Shown in pieces: positions 8,038-15,091 of a stretch of 24,563 bases of DNA (position 1 is the first letter of the stretch; the number at the start of each line of letters is the position of its first letter). The notes beneath the pieces were generated by a model that was not told the origin of the DNA, made no database searches, and was given only the letters and a program-made list of their open reading frames with translations. The stretch is taken from positions 1-24,563 of the forward strand of contig JAIFWM010000003.1 in NCBI GenBank assembly GCA_019661855.1. The letters are read 5' to 3'. The position numbers and the translations under genes were made by a program. The stretch comes from Candidatus Parcubacteria bacterium. Lineage in GTDB: Bacteria; Patescibacteriota; Minisyncoccia; Phycocordibacterales; SBAW01.

Positions 8038-8138
8038 GGCCTTAACCGGCCGGAGCTAGTCGATTCGGTTGGACTTATAAGCGAAAGGCTTATGACCTAG
8101 CGAAGCGAGGGAAAAGAAAATTCATTTTCTTTTTCTCG
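8038..8138 (+). other. Structured non-coding stretch upstream of the KGG-repeat gene
   Basis: The 183 bp between pspC and the small KGG gene hold no convincing gene but several consecutive hairpins: GGCC-TTAACC-GGCC (8038-8051); an outer helix GCTAGTC (8055-8061) with GACCTAGC (8094-8101, one bulged C) enclosing ATAAGC-GAAAG-GCTTAT (8077-8093); and an imperfect stem 8106-8138 (CGAG plus about nine A/T-rich pairs, loop TTCA). This could be a small RNA or a 5' UTR control element for the stress-protein gene. No known RNA family is recognised. Confidence 0.35.
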
Positions 8139-8159
8139 CGAGTGAGGGGCATACAAAGT

Positions 8160-8321
8160 ATGGCAAATAGTAATCGAGGTTTCGCTGCCATGGATGAAGA
8201 GAAGCAGCGAGCAATTGCTAGCAAAGGAGGCCGCAGCCAGGGAAAGGAAAACAATCCTGGTAACTTCGCTAACGATCGAGAGAAAGCAAGCGAAGCCGGC
8301 CGCAAAGGTGGTCAGCACTAA
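8160..8321 (+). CDS. Small KGG-repeat (stress-induced, Con-10/GsiB-like) protein
   Basis: A 53-aa hydrophilic protein read from the ATG at 8160: it starts MANSNRGFAAMDEEKQRAIA, continues with SKGGRSQGKENNPGNFAN, and ends AGRKGGQH. The repeated A-x-K/R-GG units with D-E-K/R helices match the KGG stress-induced repeat family found in GsiB and Con-10-type proteins, thought to be disordered desiccation or stress protectants. GAGGGG about 11 nt upstream could serve as a ribosome site. The strong terminator 14 bp after the stop supports it as the end of a transcription unit. Confidence 0.85.
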   Translation: MANSNRGFAAMDEEKQRAIASKGGRSQGKENNPGNFANDREKASEAGRKGGQH

Positions 8322-8335
8322 CTAGCATGACACCT

Positions 8336-8369
8336 ACAAAACCCCCGCGTCCCCGCGCGGGGGTTTTGT
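8336..8369. terminator. Strong bidirectional intrinsic terminator
   Basis: A 14-bp perfect stem, ACAAAACCCCCGCG with CGCGGGGGTTTTGT, and a 6-nt loop (TCCCCG). It has a GC core with T-runs on both strands and lies between convergent genes (KGG protein on plus, membrane protein on minus), so it can end transcription from both sides. Confidence 0.93.
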
Positions 8370-8370
8370 A

Positions 8371-8895
8371 TTATTCGCTTCGCAACTCTTGGGACAGCAC
8401 TTGCATACTGCGACGGTGTTGAATTGCTTTAAAAAAGCGTCGCAGTGTGTCAAACATCACCGGCACCTCAAGGTAGTCGATAAGTATCGCTATCCACGCA
8501 AGCCATAGAGGGATAGCCACGAGTGCATGTGAGGTAAAGGTCTCTACCACTACTTCATCGGTGATCCAAAAAAGATGCAGCCACTGACTATTTAACATGA
8601 GTAGAAATAGTAACGCCTGGGTTGACCAATTGCGTCGCAATTCGTCTATATAAATAAGTGAAACAGAAATGATCGCTGGTATCTCCGTGTAGTCAACCAA
8701 TATTATGAGAATTTTATATACCCCTTCAAAAGTAAAGAGCGGTACACCATAGAGTTTTGTCCAAATCACCTCACCAAAGAGCCATACCAGATGGACTATC
8801 TGAAGGAGAAACAAAACGAGTGCAACGGTAATGTTGAACGTATAGGTGCGCTCATACCAGTGCCAAAACTTGTTCCATAGATTCATTGAGCTCAT
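8371..8895 (-). CDS. Four-helix membrane protein with exact 72-residue internal duplication, unrecognised
   Basis: A 174-aa integral membrane protein. Two halves repeat the same pattern. Half one has Q32-x2-H35-L-x-W38-x3-E42-V43 and then D68-Y-x-E71-I-P73. Half two has Q104-x2-H107-L-x-W110-x3-E114-V115 and D140-Y-x-E143-V-P145. Every shared residue is offset by exactly 72. His, Glu and Asp fall within or at the ends of predicted membrane helices, which suggests proton or cation handling or a buried cofactor; that is inference. The C-terminus is basic (TLRRFFKAIQHRR). The start overlaps the CapA-like stop by 4 bp, so both are translated from one message. I do not recognise the family. Confidence 0.8.
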   Translation of the reverse strand: MSSMNLWNKFWHWYERTYTFNITVALVLFLLQIVHLVWLFGEVIWTKLYGVPLFTFEGVYKILIILVDYTEIPAIISVSLIYIDELRRNWSTQALLFLLMLNSQWLHLFWITDEVVVETFTSHALVAIPLWLAWIAILIDYLEVPVMFDTLRRFFKAIQHRRSMQVLSQELRSE

Positions 8896-9803
8896 TGTAG
8901 CAAACAGGTACGTCTATCAGTACGGAGTTCGACCGGCATCTCTAGAACCGTGTCGACTCCATGTGCGTTAAACGTAACATCAAGAAGCAAACCATTCATA
9001 ACCCCCTGCAAAAAATATTGATCAAATACAAAATTTCCAAGTGAGTAGTAAATGAGTTTCCCGTTATACAACTCACTTTCTTGCACTACGTGCGGATGTG
9101 AGCCAATAACTATTTCTGCACCGCTATCCACAAACTCATGTGCGAGTGTTTTTACCCGCTCCGGCGCTGCTACATATTCGTCGCCCCAGTGGGTATACAC
9201 TATCGGTAAATACCCCTCACTACGCAGGGACTCTATTTGCAAAAGTAAATTGGTATTTTTGGAGCCAAATTCGTTGTAGTTTATAAATGCAAAATTAATA
9301 TTATTTATTTTTGTTTTGTATATGATGTCGTCGCCAAAGTATCCAACATTTGCATTTTCCAAAAAGTGTTTTGTTTGCTCTACACCGCTCATACCCCAGT
9401 TTAGAATATGATTATTACCAATGTTCACTAACTTGATGTTATGAAAATACAGCAGTGCAGCAATTGACGGATCAAAGGTAAACACATAATTATTTGCAGT
9501 CTCAGGTACACTCCCTTCGCTTAAACTTGCGTTGTCAGTGATTGGTCCTTCCAAGTTTGCCACCACCAAGTCTGCATCGCGCAGTGTTGTGTCTAGGCAA
9601 GAAAAAATATAATCTCCTCCGAACTTATTTATATAGGTGCGCACCGAGCGGTCAAACATCATGTCTCCCCCAAAGATAATATGCGCCTCAGGGGTAGGCT
9701 GCAACACACCGTGGATGATAATTTTAGACTCCCTTGAGGCGCCAACTACTAGAAACACAAACGCCACGCCAAGCGCTGCAAACCCCGCCAATGTTCTCAC
9801 CAT
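8892..9803 (-). CDS. CapA-family (PGA_cap) metallophosphatase-like protein
   Basis: A 303-aa protein with an N-terminal membrane anchor or signal (about residues 4-22) and a CapA/PgsA-type domain. Motifs in order: IIFGGDMMFDRSV (43-54), DLVVANLEGPITD, VNIGNNHILNWG, PIVYTHWGDEYV, IVIGSHPHVVQ and YYSLGNFVFDQ. These are the metal-binding and core motifs of the calcineurin-like CapA fold, linked to poly-gamma-glutamate or capsule synthesis and to other surface-polymer roles. No capB/capC neighbours are visible, so the poly-glutamate role is unproven. It is co-translated with the duplicated membrane protein by a 4-bp overlap. Confidence 0.92.
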   Translation of the reverse strand: MVRTLAGFAALGVAFVFLVVGASRESKIIIHGVLQPTPEAHIIFGGDMMFDRSVRTYINKFGGDYIFSCLDTTLRDADLVVANLEGPITDNASLSEGSVPETANNYVFTFDPSIAALLYFHNIKLVNIGNNHILNWGMSGVEQTKHFLENANVGYFGDDIIYKTKINNINFAFINYNEFGSKNTNLLLQIESLRSEGYLPIVYTHWGDEYVAAPERVKTLAHEFVDSGAEIVIGSHPHVVQESELYNGKLIYYSLGNFVFDQYFLQGVMNGLLLDVTFNAHGVDTVLEMPVELRTDRRTCLLQ

Positions 9804-9815
9804 GGCAATACTATA
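9804..9815 (-). promoter_or_regulatory. Candidate leaderless -10 for the CapA-like gene
   Basis: On the minus strand TATAGT (9815-9810) is followed by ATTGCC and then the ATG at 9803. The 6-nt gap places the transcription start at the start codon. No Shine-Dalgarno sequence fits in the gap. Confidence 0.5.
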
Positions 9816-9831
9816 CCGCCTATTTTTCTGC

Positions 9832-9844
9832 TATCCTTTTGGTT
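9832..9844 (+). promoter_or_regulatory. Candidate leaderless -10 for the Vut_1-like gene
   Basis: TATCCT (9832-9837) lies 7 nt before the ATG at 9845. It is divergent from the CapA promoter, with only 41 bp between the two start codons. Confidence 0.35.
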
Positions 9845-10528
9845 ATGGACGAAATGTTGCTGTTGGGGTTGTCGTTAGTATTTTTTCTAGCAACCGCATG
9901 GTCAGCGCGATTTGGTAAGGCGTGGCTCTATGCCGTGGTAGTTATCAACCTCCTCTTTGTTAGCCTTTTTGGTGCAAAATTAATTTCAGTGTTTGACCAA
10001 ACCACCAATGCAGGAAATATATTTTATGCAGTCGTATTCTTTGCTACTTACCTCCTTATTGAAAACTACAGTACACAAACAGCACGACATTCTATTTACA
10101 TTGGTCTTTTTGGCGTCGCCCTATTTCTCATAGCGTCACGCGTTATCGTCACACTCACCACTCTCCCTGAAAGTGCTTTGGCAGACCAGGCTATTGCATC
10201 GCTCGTAATACTCACGCCAAATATTGCGTTTGCGAGCGTTGTTGCATTTTTCATTGCATCACATGCCAATATTTTGATTTATGATCATTTTCGCACGTTA
10301 CAATACCCTTTGGTCGTAGGCCTTCTCATTGCCCTGTCTGCAGCACAATGCATAGACAGTCTTATTTTCTTTTCACTCGCGTTTAGCGACAAGCTAGCTT
10401 CGGGAGTACTTTTTGAAACTATGTGGGTCGGCTTCACCCTCAAAGTAGTTCTGGGGATAATCAGTATCCCGTTTATTTATTTGAATGTGTGGTTGAAGGA
10501 AAAGCAGAAAACTTTACTCCTGGAGTAA
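9845..10528 (+). CDS. Queuosine-precursor-transporter-like (YhhQ/Vut_1) membrane protein
   Basis: A 227-aa polytopic membrane protein with about six helices. The C-terminal block AAQCIDSLIFFSLAF, then FTLKVVLGIISIPFIYLNVWL resembles the DS-x2-F and final-helix motifs of the YhhQ/Vut_1 family, which imports queuosine precursors such as preQ0 or preQ1. The usual SER motif earlier in the chain is not obvious, so this is a probable rather than certain member. I chose the ATG at 9845 (MDEMLLLG), because an upstream in-frame start at 9734 would run back into the CapA gene. Its last 56 bp overlap the 3' end of pyrG in convergent orientation. Confidence 0.6.
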   Translation: MDEMLLLGLSLVFFLATAWSARFGKAWLYAVVVINLLFVSLFGAKLISVFDQTTNAGNIFYAVVFFATYLLIENYSTQTARHSIYIGLFGVALFLIASRVIVTLTTLPESALADQAIASLVILTPNIAFASVVAFFIASHANILIYDHFRTLQYPLVVGLLIALSAAQCIDSLIFFSLAFSDKLASGVLFETMWVGFTLKVVLGIISIPFIYLNVWLKEKQKTLLLE

Positions 10529-12200
10529 CACTTTTGCGCTTACCTGCTGCTTTGATAAACGCAACAAAAAGTGGATGAGGTGAGAGCGGTCGTGACAAAA
10601 ATTCGGGATGAAACTGAGTTCCGAGCATAAAAGGATGCATCTCTTTTGGAAGTTCTGCTATTTCCATCAATTGGTGGTCTGGAGAGACTCCGCTAAATTT
10701 TAGCTTTGCCTCGGTAAGTTTAATAACGGCATTGAGATTAACCTCGTAGCGATGGCGATGACGTTCTAAAACTTTGTCAGCATTTTTATACGCTTCGCGA
10801 GCAATAGTGTCGCGACGCAACTTACACGGATATGCTCCCAAACGCATAGTGCCGCCATATTCACCTCGCGCAATCTTTTCCTTTTGATCGGGCATATAGT
10901 CGATGACAGTATTTTTGGCTTGAGGCTTAATCTCTGCAGTATGAGCATCAGGGATCTTTGCCACATTGCGCGCATATTCAACCACCATAAGCTGCATACC
11001 GTAGCAAAGTCCAAAGTATGGGACTTTGTTTTCGCGGGCGTATTTAATCGCTGCGATTATGCCCTCCACACCTCGCGTACCAAATCCTCCAGGAACCAGC
11101 ACGCCGTCATAGTCACTAAGCTCCTTGAGTCTCGAAGGATCTTTTTCATATTTTTCTGAATCAAGATAGGTCAACTGTGGTCTTAAGTTTTGACTAAAGC
11201 CAGCATGTTTTATCGCTTCAATGATTGAAAGATACACATCCGAGAGCACATATTCGCCAGACATAAAATATTTCCCTACTACGGCGATGTTCACTACCTT
11301 TTTACTTGTCTTGGATTTGCGGACAAAATTTGTCCATGCCGCGAGGTTGGTCTTGCGACGCTCCAACCCCAACACATCTGTCAAAATGTTTCCTAGACCG
11401 TCTTTTTCATAATTTCCTGGCACGTCATAAATACTTGCAACATCTGGCGCAGAAATTACGCGGTCAGCCGGGATATTACAAAAGATAGCTATTTTTTCTT
11501 TACGCTTAGCGTCGATAGGTACCGCCGCGCGCGCTAATATAACGTCGGCCTGAAGGCCGACAGAGTTAAGTGAGCGCGCGGCATACTGCGTAGGCTTAGT
11601 TTTCATCTCGCCAATGTTGTGCGGGATGGGTACATAGGAAACCATTACCACTGCCACGTCGTTTGGGTGCTGCCCCTTAAGCATACGTGCTGCCTCAAGG
11701 AAAATAATGTTTTGGTATTCTCCTATCGTGCCGCCTATCTCCACGAGCGTAACGTCGGCTTTTGCTTTTTTCTGCGCGTCTTTGATACGACGAATTACCT
11801 CAAGCGGAATGTCGGGCACTACCTCAACATTTTTACCCCCGTACTCCAAGTTGCGCTCGCGTTTTATCACCTCTTGATACACGCGGCCAGTGGTCATGTA
11901 GTTAATAGAAGGCAGTGTCTCCCCTAAGAAGCGCTCGTAGTTACCCATGTCTTGGTCGGTCTCATAGCCATCCTCGAGCACAAACACCTCGCCGTGTTCG
12001 GTAGGATTCATGGTACCGGCATCAACATTTATATAAGGGTCAATTTTAATAGCAGTGACCGTAAATCCCTTGGATTTTAAAATGCGGCCGATAGCCGAGG
12101 CCGCAACTCCTTTGCCGATGCCGCTCATTACCCCGCCGACGACAAAGATGTATTTTGGAGTTTTCTTTGTCAGTTTTTTCTTGCGGGATTTTTTTGCCAT
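10473..12200 (-). CDS. pyrG: CTP synthase
   Basis: A 575-aa two-domain enzyme that makes CTP from UTP, ATP and glutamine. The synthetase domain has FVVGGVMSGIGKGVAAS (P-loop, about 19-35), IKIDPYINVDAGTMNP, and HGEVFVLEDGYETDQDMGNYERF. The glutaminase domain has VPGGFGTRG, the nucleophile in FGLCYGMQ (Cys399) and QFHPEF near residue 530 for the His-Glu pair. The N-terminus adds a Lys-rich stretch (KKSRKKKLTKK) before the core. A C-terminal tail of about 20 residues (GKRKSVTPGVKFSAFP and on) overlaps the convergent transporter gene. It starts 11 bp after the ftsX stop and is the last gene of the prfB-ftsE-ftsX-pyrG run; TATAGT 10 nt upstream of the ATG might give it a private promoter. Confidence 0.98.
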   Translation of the reverse strand: MAKKSRKKKLTKKTPKYIFVVGGVMSGIGKGVAASAIGRILKSKGFTVTAIKIDPYINVDAGTMNPTEHGEVFVLEDGYETDQDMGNYERFLGETLPSINYMTTGRVYQEVIKRERNLEYGGKNVEVVPDIPLEVIRRIKDAQKKAKADVTLVEIGGTIGEYQNIIFLEAARMLKGQHPNDVAVVMVSYVPIPHNIGEMKTKPTQYAARSLNSVGLQADVILARAAVPIDAKRKEKIAIFCNIPADRVISAPDVASIYDVPGNYEKDGLGNILTDVLGLERRKTNLAAWTNFVRKSKTSKKVVNIAVVGKYFMSGEYVLSDVYLSIIEAIKHAGFSQNLRPQLTYLDSEKYEKDPSRLKELSDYDGVLVPGGFGTRGVEGIIAAIKYARENKVPYFGLCYGMQLMVVEYARNVAKIPDAHTAEIKPQAKNTVIDYMPDQKEKIARGEYGGTMRLGAYPCKLRRDTIAREAYKNADKVLERHRHRYEVNLNAVIKLTEAKLKFSGVSPDHQLMEIAELPKEMHPFMLGTQFHPEFLSRPLSPHPLFVAFIKAAGKRKSVTPGVKFSAFPSTTHSNK

Positions 12201-12211
12201 CGTTTTTGAAA

Positions 12212-13144
12212 CTATATCTTAAGGTAGCGCCTGACTGCAAGGAAGCTCGCCACAGCGCCAAGCAACATGCCGGTACCAATGATGCTCACGAAGAATAGGG
12301 GGAAATTTCCGAGGTAATAGTAGAAGACGTTGATACCCCCAAAGAAGCTTGCCGAGGCCGAACCTATCCAGTAGGTAAGCGGATAAAAGAGAAGAAGCAC
12401 TAACAGTCCTGAAATAAATCCATAGAGCATACCTTCAACCACGAATGGCGCACGAATATATGCCATCCCCGCCCCCACCAAGCGCATAACCTGGATTTCG
12501 TCGCGAGAGGTGTAGATAGCAAGACGTAGCGTGTTAAAGGAAATAGCGATAGTCGTAAAAATCAAAATTATTATGATCACGAGACCCAATTGTGAGGCCG
12601 AGGAGGTAACACCCTGCAAACGATCGAGCGCTGCGCGATGCTGCTCGTCGAAAAAGTTCACTTTGTCGATTATAGATGGCCCACCACTTGAGAGCGCCTC
12701 TTCATTTTGAAGAAACTTGGCGATCGACTCATATTGAGAAATGTCTTTTGCTTTGACGTTGAGCACTGCGCCTAAAGGGTTGTCACCGAGCTCTTCGAGA
12801 GCTTGGAGCGTGAGTTGGTCGTTTTGATGTCTCTCACGAAAATCTGCGAGCGCTTGGTCACGCGACACATACTCAACTACTGATACCTCGGGGAGTCCTT
12901 GGAGCGATTGTTGGATCTTCAATATCTCATCCTCGGGAGCGGTGGTTACAAAGTAGACATTTACATCTGCTTTGTTTTTAAGTTCATCCAGTGCTGACTG
13001 CAAAATGACACCCGCAAAGAGTGTCGTGCCAACTGTAAAGAGAGTTACGGTCATTACCAAAATTGATGCGAGAGAGACAAAACCGTTGCGCCAAAAATCC
13101 AAAAGTCCTGCTCGCAAAATACGCTTAACCGTGACCCATTTCAT
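12212..13144 (-). CDS. ftsX: Cell-division ABC transporter permease FtsX
   Basis: A 310-aa FtsX. It has an N-terminal cytoplasmic and membrane segment (residues 1-40, with LASILVMTVTLFTVGTTLFAG), an extracellular domain (about 45-170, with VNVYFVTTAPEDEI and VEYVSRDQALADF), then three helices in the FtsX-type C-terminal region (LVIIIILIFTTIAISF, PFVVEGMLYGFISGLLVLLLF and the last segment before RRYLKI). RDEIQVMRLVGAG is the conserved cytoplasmic loop. With FtsE it couples ATP hydrolysis to activation of peptidoglycan hydrolases at division. It begins 3 bp after the ftsE stop. Confidence 0.96.
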   Translation of the reverse strand: MKWVTVKRILRAGLLDFWRNGFVSLASILVMTVTLFTVGTTLFAGVILQSALDELKNKADVNVYFVTTAPEDEILKIQQSLQGLPEVSVVEYVSRDQALADFRERHQNDQLTLQALEELGDNPLGAVLNVKAKDISQYESIAKFLQNEEALSSGGPSIIDKVNFFDEQHRAALDRLQGVTSSASQLGLVIIIILIFTTIAISFNTLRLAIYTSRDEIQVMRLVGAGMAYIRAPFVVEGMLYGFISGLLVLLLFYPLTYWIGSASASFFGGINVFYYYLGNFPLFFVSIIGTGMLLGAVASFLAVRRYLKI

Positions 13145-13147
13145 ATC

Positions 13148-13834
13148 CTATAGTATATACTTTCCTTCCCGATCGTCACGGATAACCTTACCCCTATCCA
13201 TTGTTATGACACGTTTCTTAAGAGAATCTATAACTCCTTTATTATGAGTCGTTAATATAATAGTAGTACCGAGGTCGTTAATTTTTTTCAAAATTTGCAC
13301 TACCTCAAATGTGTTTACGGGGTCGAGATTGCCGGTTGGCTCATCTGCCACGACTACGTCTGGTTGGTTTACTATCGCGCGGGCAATAGCTACACGTTGT
13401 TGCTCACCACCTGAGAGTTCGTGTGGAAAGTTATTCATCTTGTCGCCTAGGTCTACCAACTCAAGCACATGAGGAACATCGGAGTGGATCTCTGCTTCAG
13501 GACGCCCTGCTGCCTCCATCGCGAAGGCAATATTTTCGTATGCAGTTTTGTTGGGGAGCAAACGAAAGTCTTGAAAGACCGTACCTATCTTGCGGCGCAA
13601 AGCGTTAATTTTGCCGAGTGGCACTTCGTGGATGTTGATTGATTCAAAAAATACTGCACCCGAAGTTGGTTTGTCTTCGGCCAAAAGCATTTTGATGAGT
13701 GTGGTCTTGCCTGCGCCGGAGTGTCCAACTACGGAGACAAATTCTCCCGGCTCTACGGAAAAAGAAACATCTTCAAGCGCAACCGTTTTGTCTCCCCCGC
13801 TATATACTTTTGAAACGCGGTCGTAGTAAATCAC
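13148..13834 (-). CDS. ftsE: Cell-division ABC transporter ATPase FtsE
   Basis: A 228-aa ABC ATPase. Walker A is GHSGAGKTTLIKML near residue 38, the Q-loop is in FQDFRLLPNKTAYENI, the signature is ELSGGEQQRVAIARA, Walker B is VVVADEPTGNLD, and the switch His is in LTTHNKGV. The start is GTG at 13832-13834, 12 bp after the prfB stop. It forms the cytoplasmic ATPase of the FtsEX complex with the next gene. Confidence 0.97.
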   Translation of the reverse strand: MIYYDRVSKVYSGGDKTVALEDVSFSVEPGEFVSVVGHSGAGKTTLIKMLLAEDKPTSGAVFFESINIHEVPLGKINALRRKIGTVFQDFRLLPNKTAYENIAFAMEAAGRPEAEIHSDVPHVLELVDLGDKMNNFPHELSGGEQQRVAIARAIVNQPDVVVADEPTGNLDPVNTFEVVQILKKINDLGTTIILTTHNKGVIDSLKKRVITMDRGKVIRDDREGKYIL

Positions 13835-13846
13835 GATTCTGTTATT

Positions 13847-14722
13847 CTACCCTGCTTGTGCCTCGCCTTCAAGAAAAGGCTCAATATTTCCCTCTAATAC
13901 CCCTTCGGCGTCATGGACCTCTACATTGGTGCGATGGTCTTTGACTAGTTTATAGGGATGAAGCACATACGAGCGGATTTGATTGCCCCACTCTATTTTT
14001 CCTGAAGCTACGGAGAGATCCCCTATTTTTTCTTTTCTTTCTTCTTCAAGTTTGCGCAACAATTTTGCTTTAACAATAGCTAAAGCTTTTTCTTTGTTAG
14101 CACCTTGCGTGCGTTCGCCATCAACATGAGCAGAAATGTTAGTAGGTGTGTGCACAATGCGCACTGCAGTCTCACGCTTGTTTACATTTTGTCCGCCAGG
14201 GCCCGACGAGCGCGCCATGGTTATCTCCAAATCTGTTTCAGGGATTTCAATATTTGAAACTTTTGCTAATACAGGAAGAACCTCTACAAGTACAAATGAT
14301 GTCTGACGCTTGGCGTTGGCGTTAAAGGGCGAGATACGTACCAACCGATGCACGCCATACTCTTCTTTAAGAGTTCCGTACACGTTCTTTCCTTCAATTT
14401 CTATAGACAAGTTTCGGTACCCACTGTGATCATTTTGATTTTCATGCAAGACGCGCATCCCCCATCCGCGCTTCTCGGCATATTTGCGATACATCGAAAG
14501 TAACATCGAAGCAAAGTCTTCGGCATCGTCGCCACCCGCACCTGCGACGATTGAAAGTACTGCTCCCCCACGATCATAAACAGAGCCGCCTTCGGCCTCT
14601 GCTTTTAAATCTTGCAGCTCTTTAATCAACGTTTGAGCCTCTGTTGGGTTAGACCAAAAGTCGGGCGCCAACATGGCTCCCTCTAACTCTTTAATACGCT
14701 CTTCTCTTTGTTCTTTTTCCAT
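13847..14722 (-). CDS. prfB: Peptide chain release factor 2, short N-terminal domain
   Basis: A 291-aa class I release factor. SPF at residues 131-133 is the RF2-type recognition motif for UGA and UAA, and GPGGQNVNK with GGQ at 176-178 is the peptidyl-tRNA hydrolysis motif. E. coli RF2 has GGQ at 250-252, so about 75 N-terminal residues (most of domain 1 and the usual programmed-frameshift region) are absent. The ATG at 14720-14722 follows the 3' end of tRNA-Thr(CGU) by only 2 nt, so no ribosome binding site is possible outside the tRNA. Reading upstream in frame would translate the tRNA itself. It leads the run prfB-ftsE-ftsX-pyrG. Confidence 0.95.
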   Translation of the reverse strand: MEKEQREERIKELEGAMLAPDFWSNPTEAQTLIKELQDLKAEAEGGSVYDRGGAVLSIVAGAGGDDAEDFASMLLSMYRKYAEKRGWGMRVLHENQNDHSGYRNLSIEIEGKNVYGTLKEEYGVHRLVRISPFNANAKRQTSFVLVEVLPVLAKVSNIEIPETDLEITMARSSGPGGQNVNKRETAVRIVHTPTNISAHVDGERTQGANKEKALAIVKAKLLRKLEEERKEKIGDLSVASGKIEWGNQIRSYVLHPYKLVKDHRTNVEVHDAEGVLEGNIEPFLEGEAQAG

Positions 14723-14724
14723 TG

Positions 14725-14797
14725 AGCCGGAGGGCGGGATCGAACCGCCGACCTCTTCGTTACGAGTGAAGTGCTCTACCAACTGAGCTACTCCGGC
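14725..14797 (-). tRNA. tRNA-Thr (anticodon CGU)
   Basis: The minus strand gives acceptor GCCGGAG/CTCCGGC, D arm GCTC/GAGC, anticodon stem CTTCA/CGAAG with loop CTCGTAA (anticodon CGT, reads ACG), and T arm GGCGG/CCGCC with loop TTCGATC. The pair closing the anticodon loop is A31-C39, a mismatch. Discriminator is T; CCA is not encoded. prfB starts 2 nt downstream. Confidence 0.94.
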
Positions 14798-14833
14798 TTT
14801 CACATGAGTAATTTACTGTTCCGGACAACCGGG

Positions 14834-14906
14834 AGCCGAAGGCCGGAATCGAACCGGCGACCTACTCCTTACCATGGAGTTGCTCTACCAACTGAGCTAC
14901 TTCGGC
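14834..14906 (-). tRNA. tRNA-Thr (anticodon GGU)
   Basis: Minus-strand cloverleaf: acceptor GCCGAAG/CTTCGGC, D arm GCTC/GAGC, anticodon stem ACTCC/GGAGT with loop ATGGTAA (anticodon GGT, reads ACC and ACU), T arm GCCGG/CCGGC with loop TTCGATT. CCA is not encoded. It lies 36 bp upstream of tRNA-Thr(CGU) on the same strand, so both probably come from one transcript with prfB. Confidence 0.95.
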
Positions 14907-14943
14907 TTATCAGTACAACCTACAACAAAAAGCTGAAGAATTC

Positions 14944-14964
14944 CACATGAATGTGAGTTCACAT
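14944..14964. promoter_or_regulatory. Nested inverted repeats, candidate operator
   Basis: CACAT-GA-ATGTG (14944-14955) and ATGTGA-GT-TCACAT (14951-14964) are two overlapping perfect inverted repeats sharing the middle half-site. They lie in the 185-bp divergent space between the tRNA-Thr pair and the polysaccharide operon. Three evenly spaced half-sites look like a repressor or activator site. No factor can be named. Confidence 0.35.
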
Positions 14965-15004
14965 ATTTTTTCAGGTCCACTTAATCCTTCACTGTTAAGG
15001 TAAC

Positions 15005-15045
15005 AAAAAAGCACAGGCAAAGTTCATTTTATTCCTGTCTTTTTT
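15005..15045. terminator. Hairpin with A- and T-flanks upstream of the GT2 gene
   Basis: AAAAAAG and ACAGG (with one extra C between them) can pair with CCTGT and CTTTTTT across a 16-nt loop. It looks like a bidirectional intrinsic terminator but sits between divergent genes, so it might be a leader element (attenuator) of the polysaccharide operon, or mark the end of an unannotated transcript. Confidence 0.35.
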
Positions 15046-15091
15046 ATGAATCGAGTAAGGTCAAATTAGAAGACTCGTCTCATCAATATCT

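Noticed and set aside
7972..8099. +1-frame extension after PspC (ends GLISERLMT)
   Set aside because: Open for 42 codons but without ATG, GTG or TTG start and without a recognisable family; more likely chance or part of the structured stretch.
13847..14722. UGA recoding (as in Gracilibacteria and Absconditabacteria)
   Set aside because: A release factor 2 is encoded and several genes end in TGA (for example PspC and GT4), so the standard stop use holds.
14723..14803. In-frame N-terminal extension of prfB (starting MKAGVAQLVEH)
   Set aside because: These codons are the tRNA-Thr(CGU) gene read in frame; the cloverleaf is complete, so the extension is not protein-coding.
14944..14964. CRP binding site
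   Set aside because: The half-sites resemble TGTGA/TCACA but the spacer is 2 nt instead of 6, so a CRP site is not supported.
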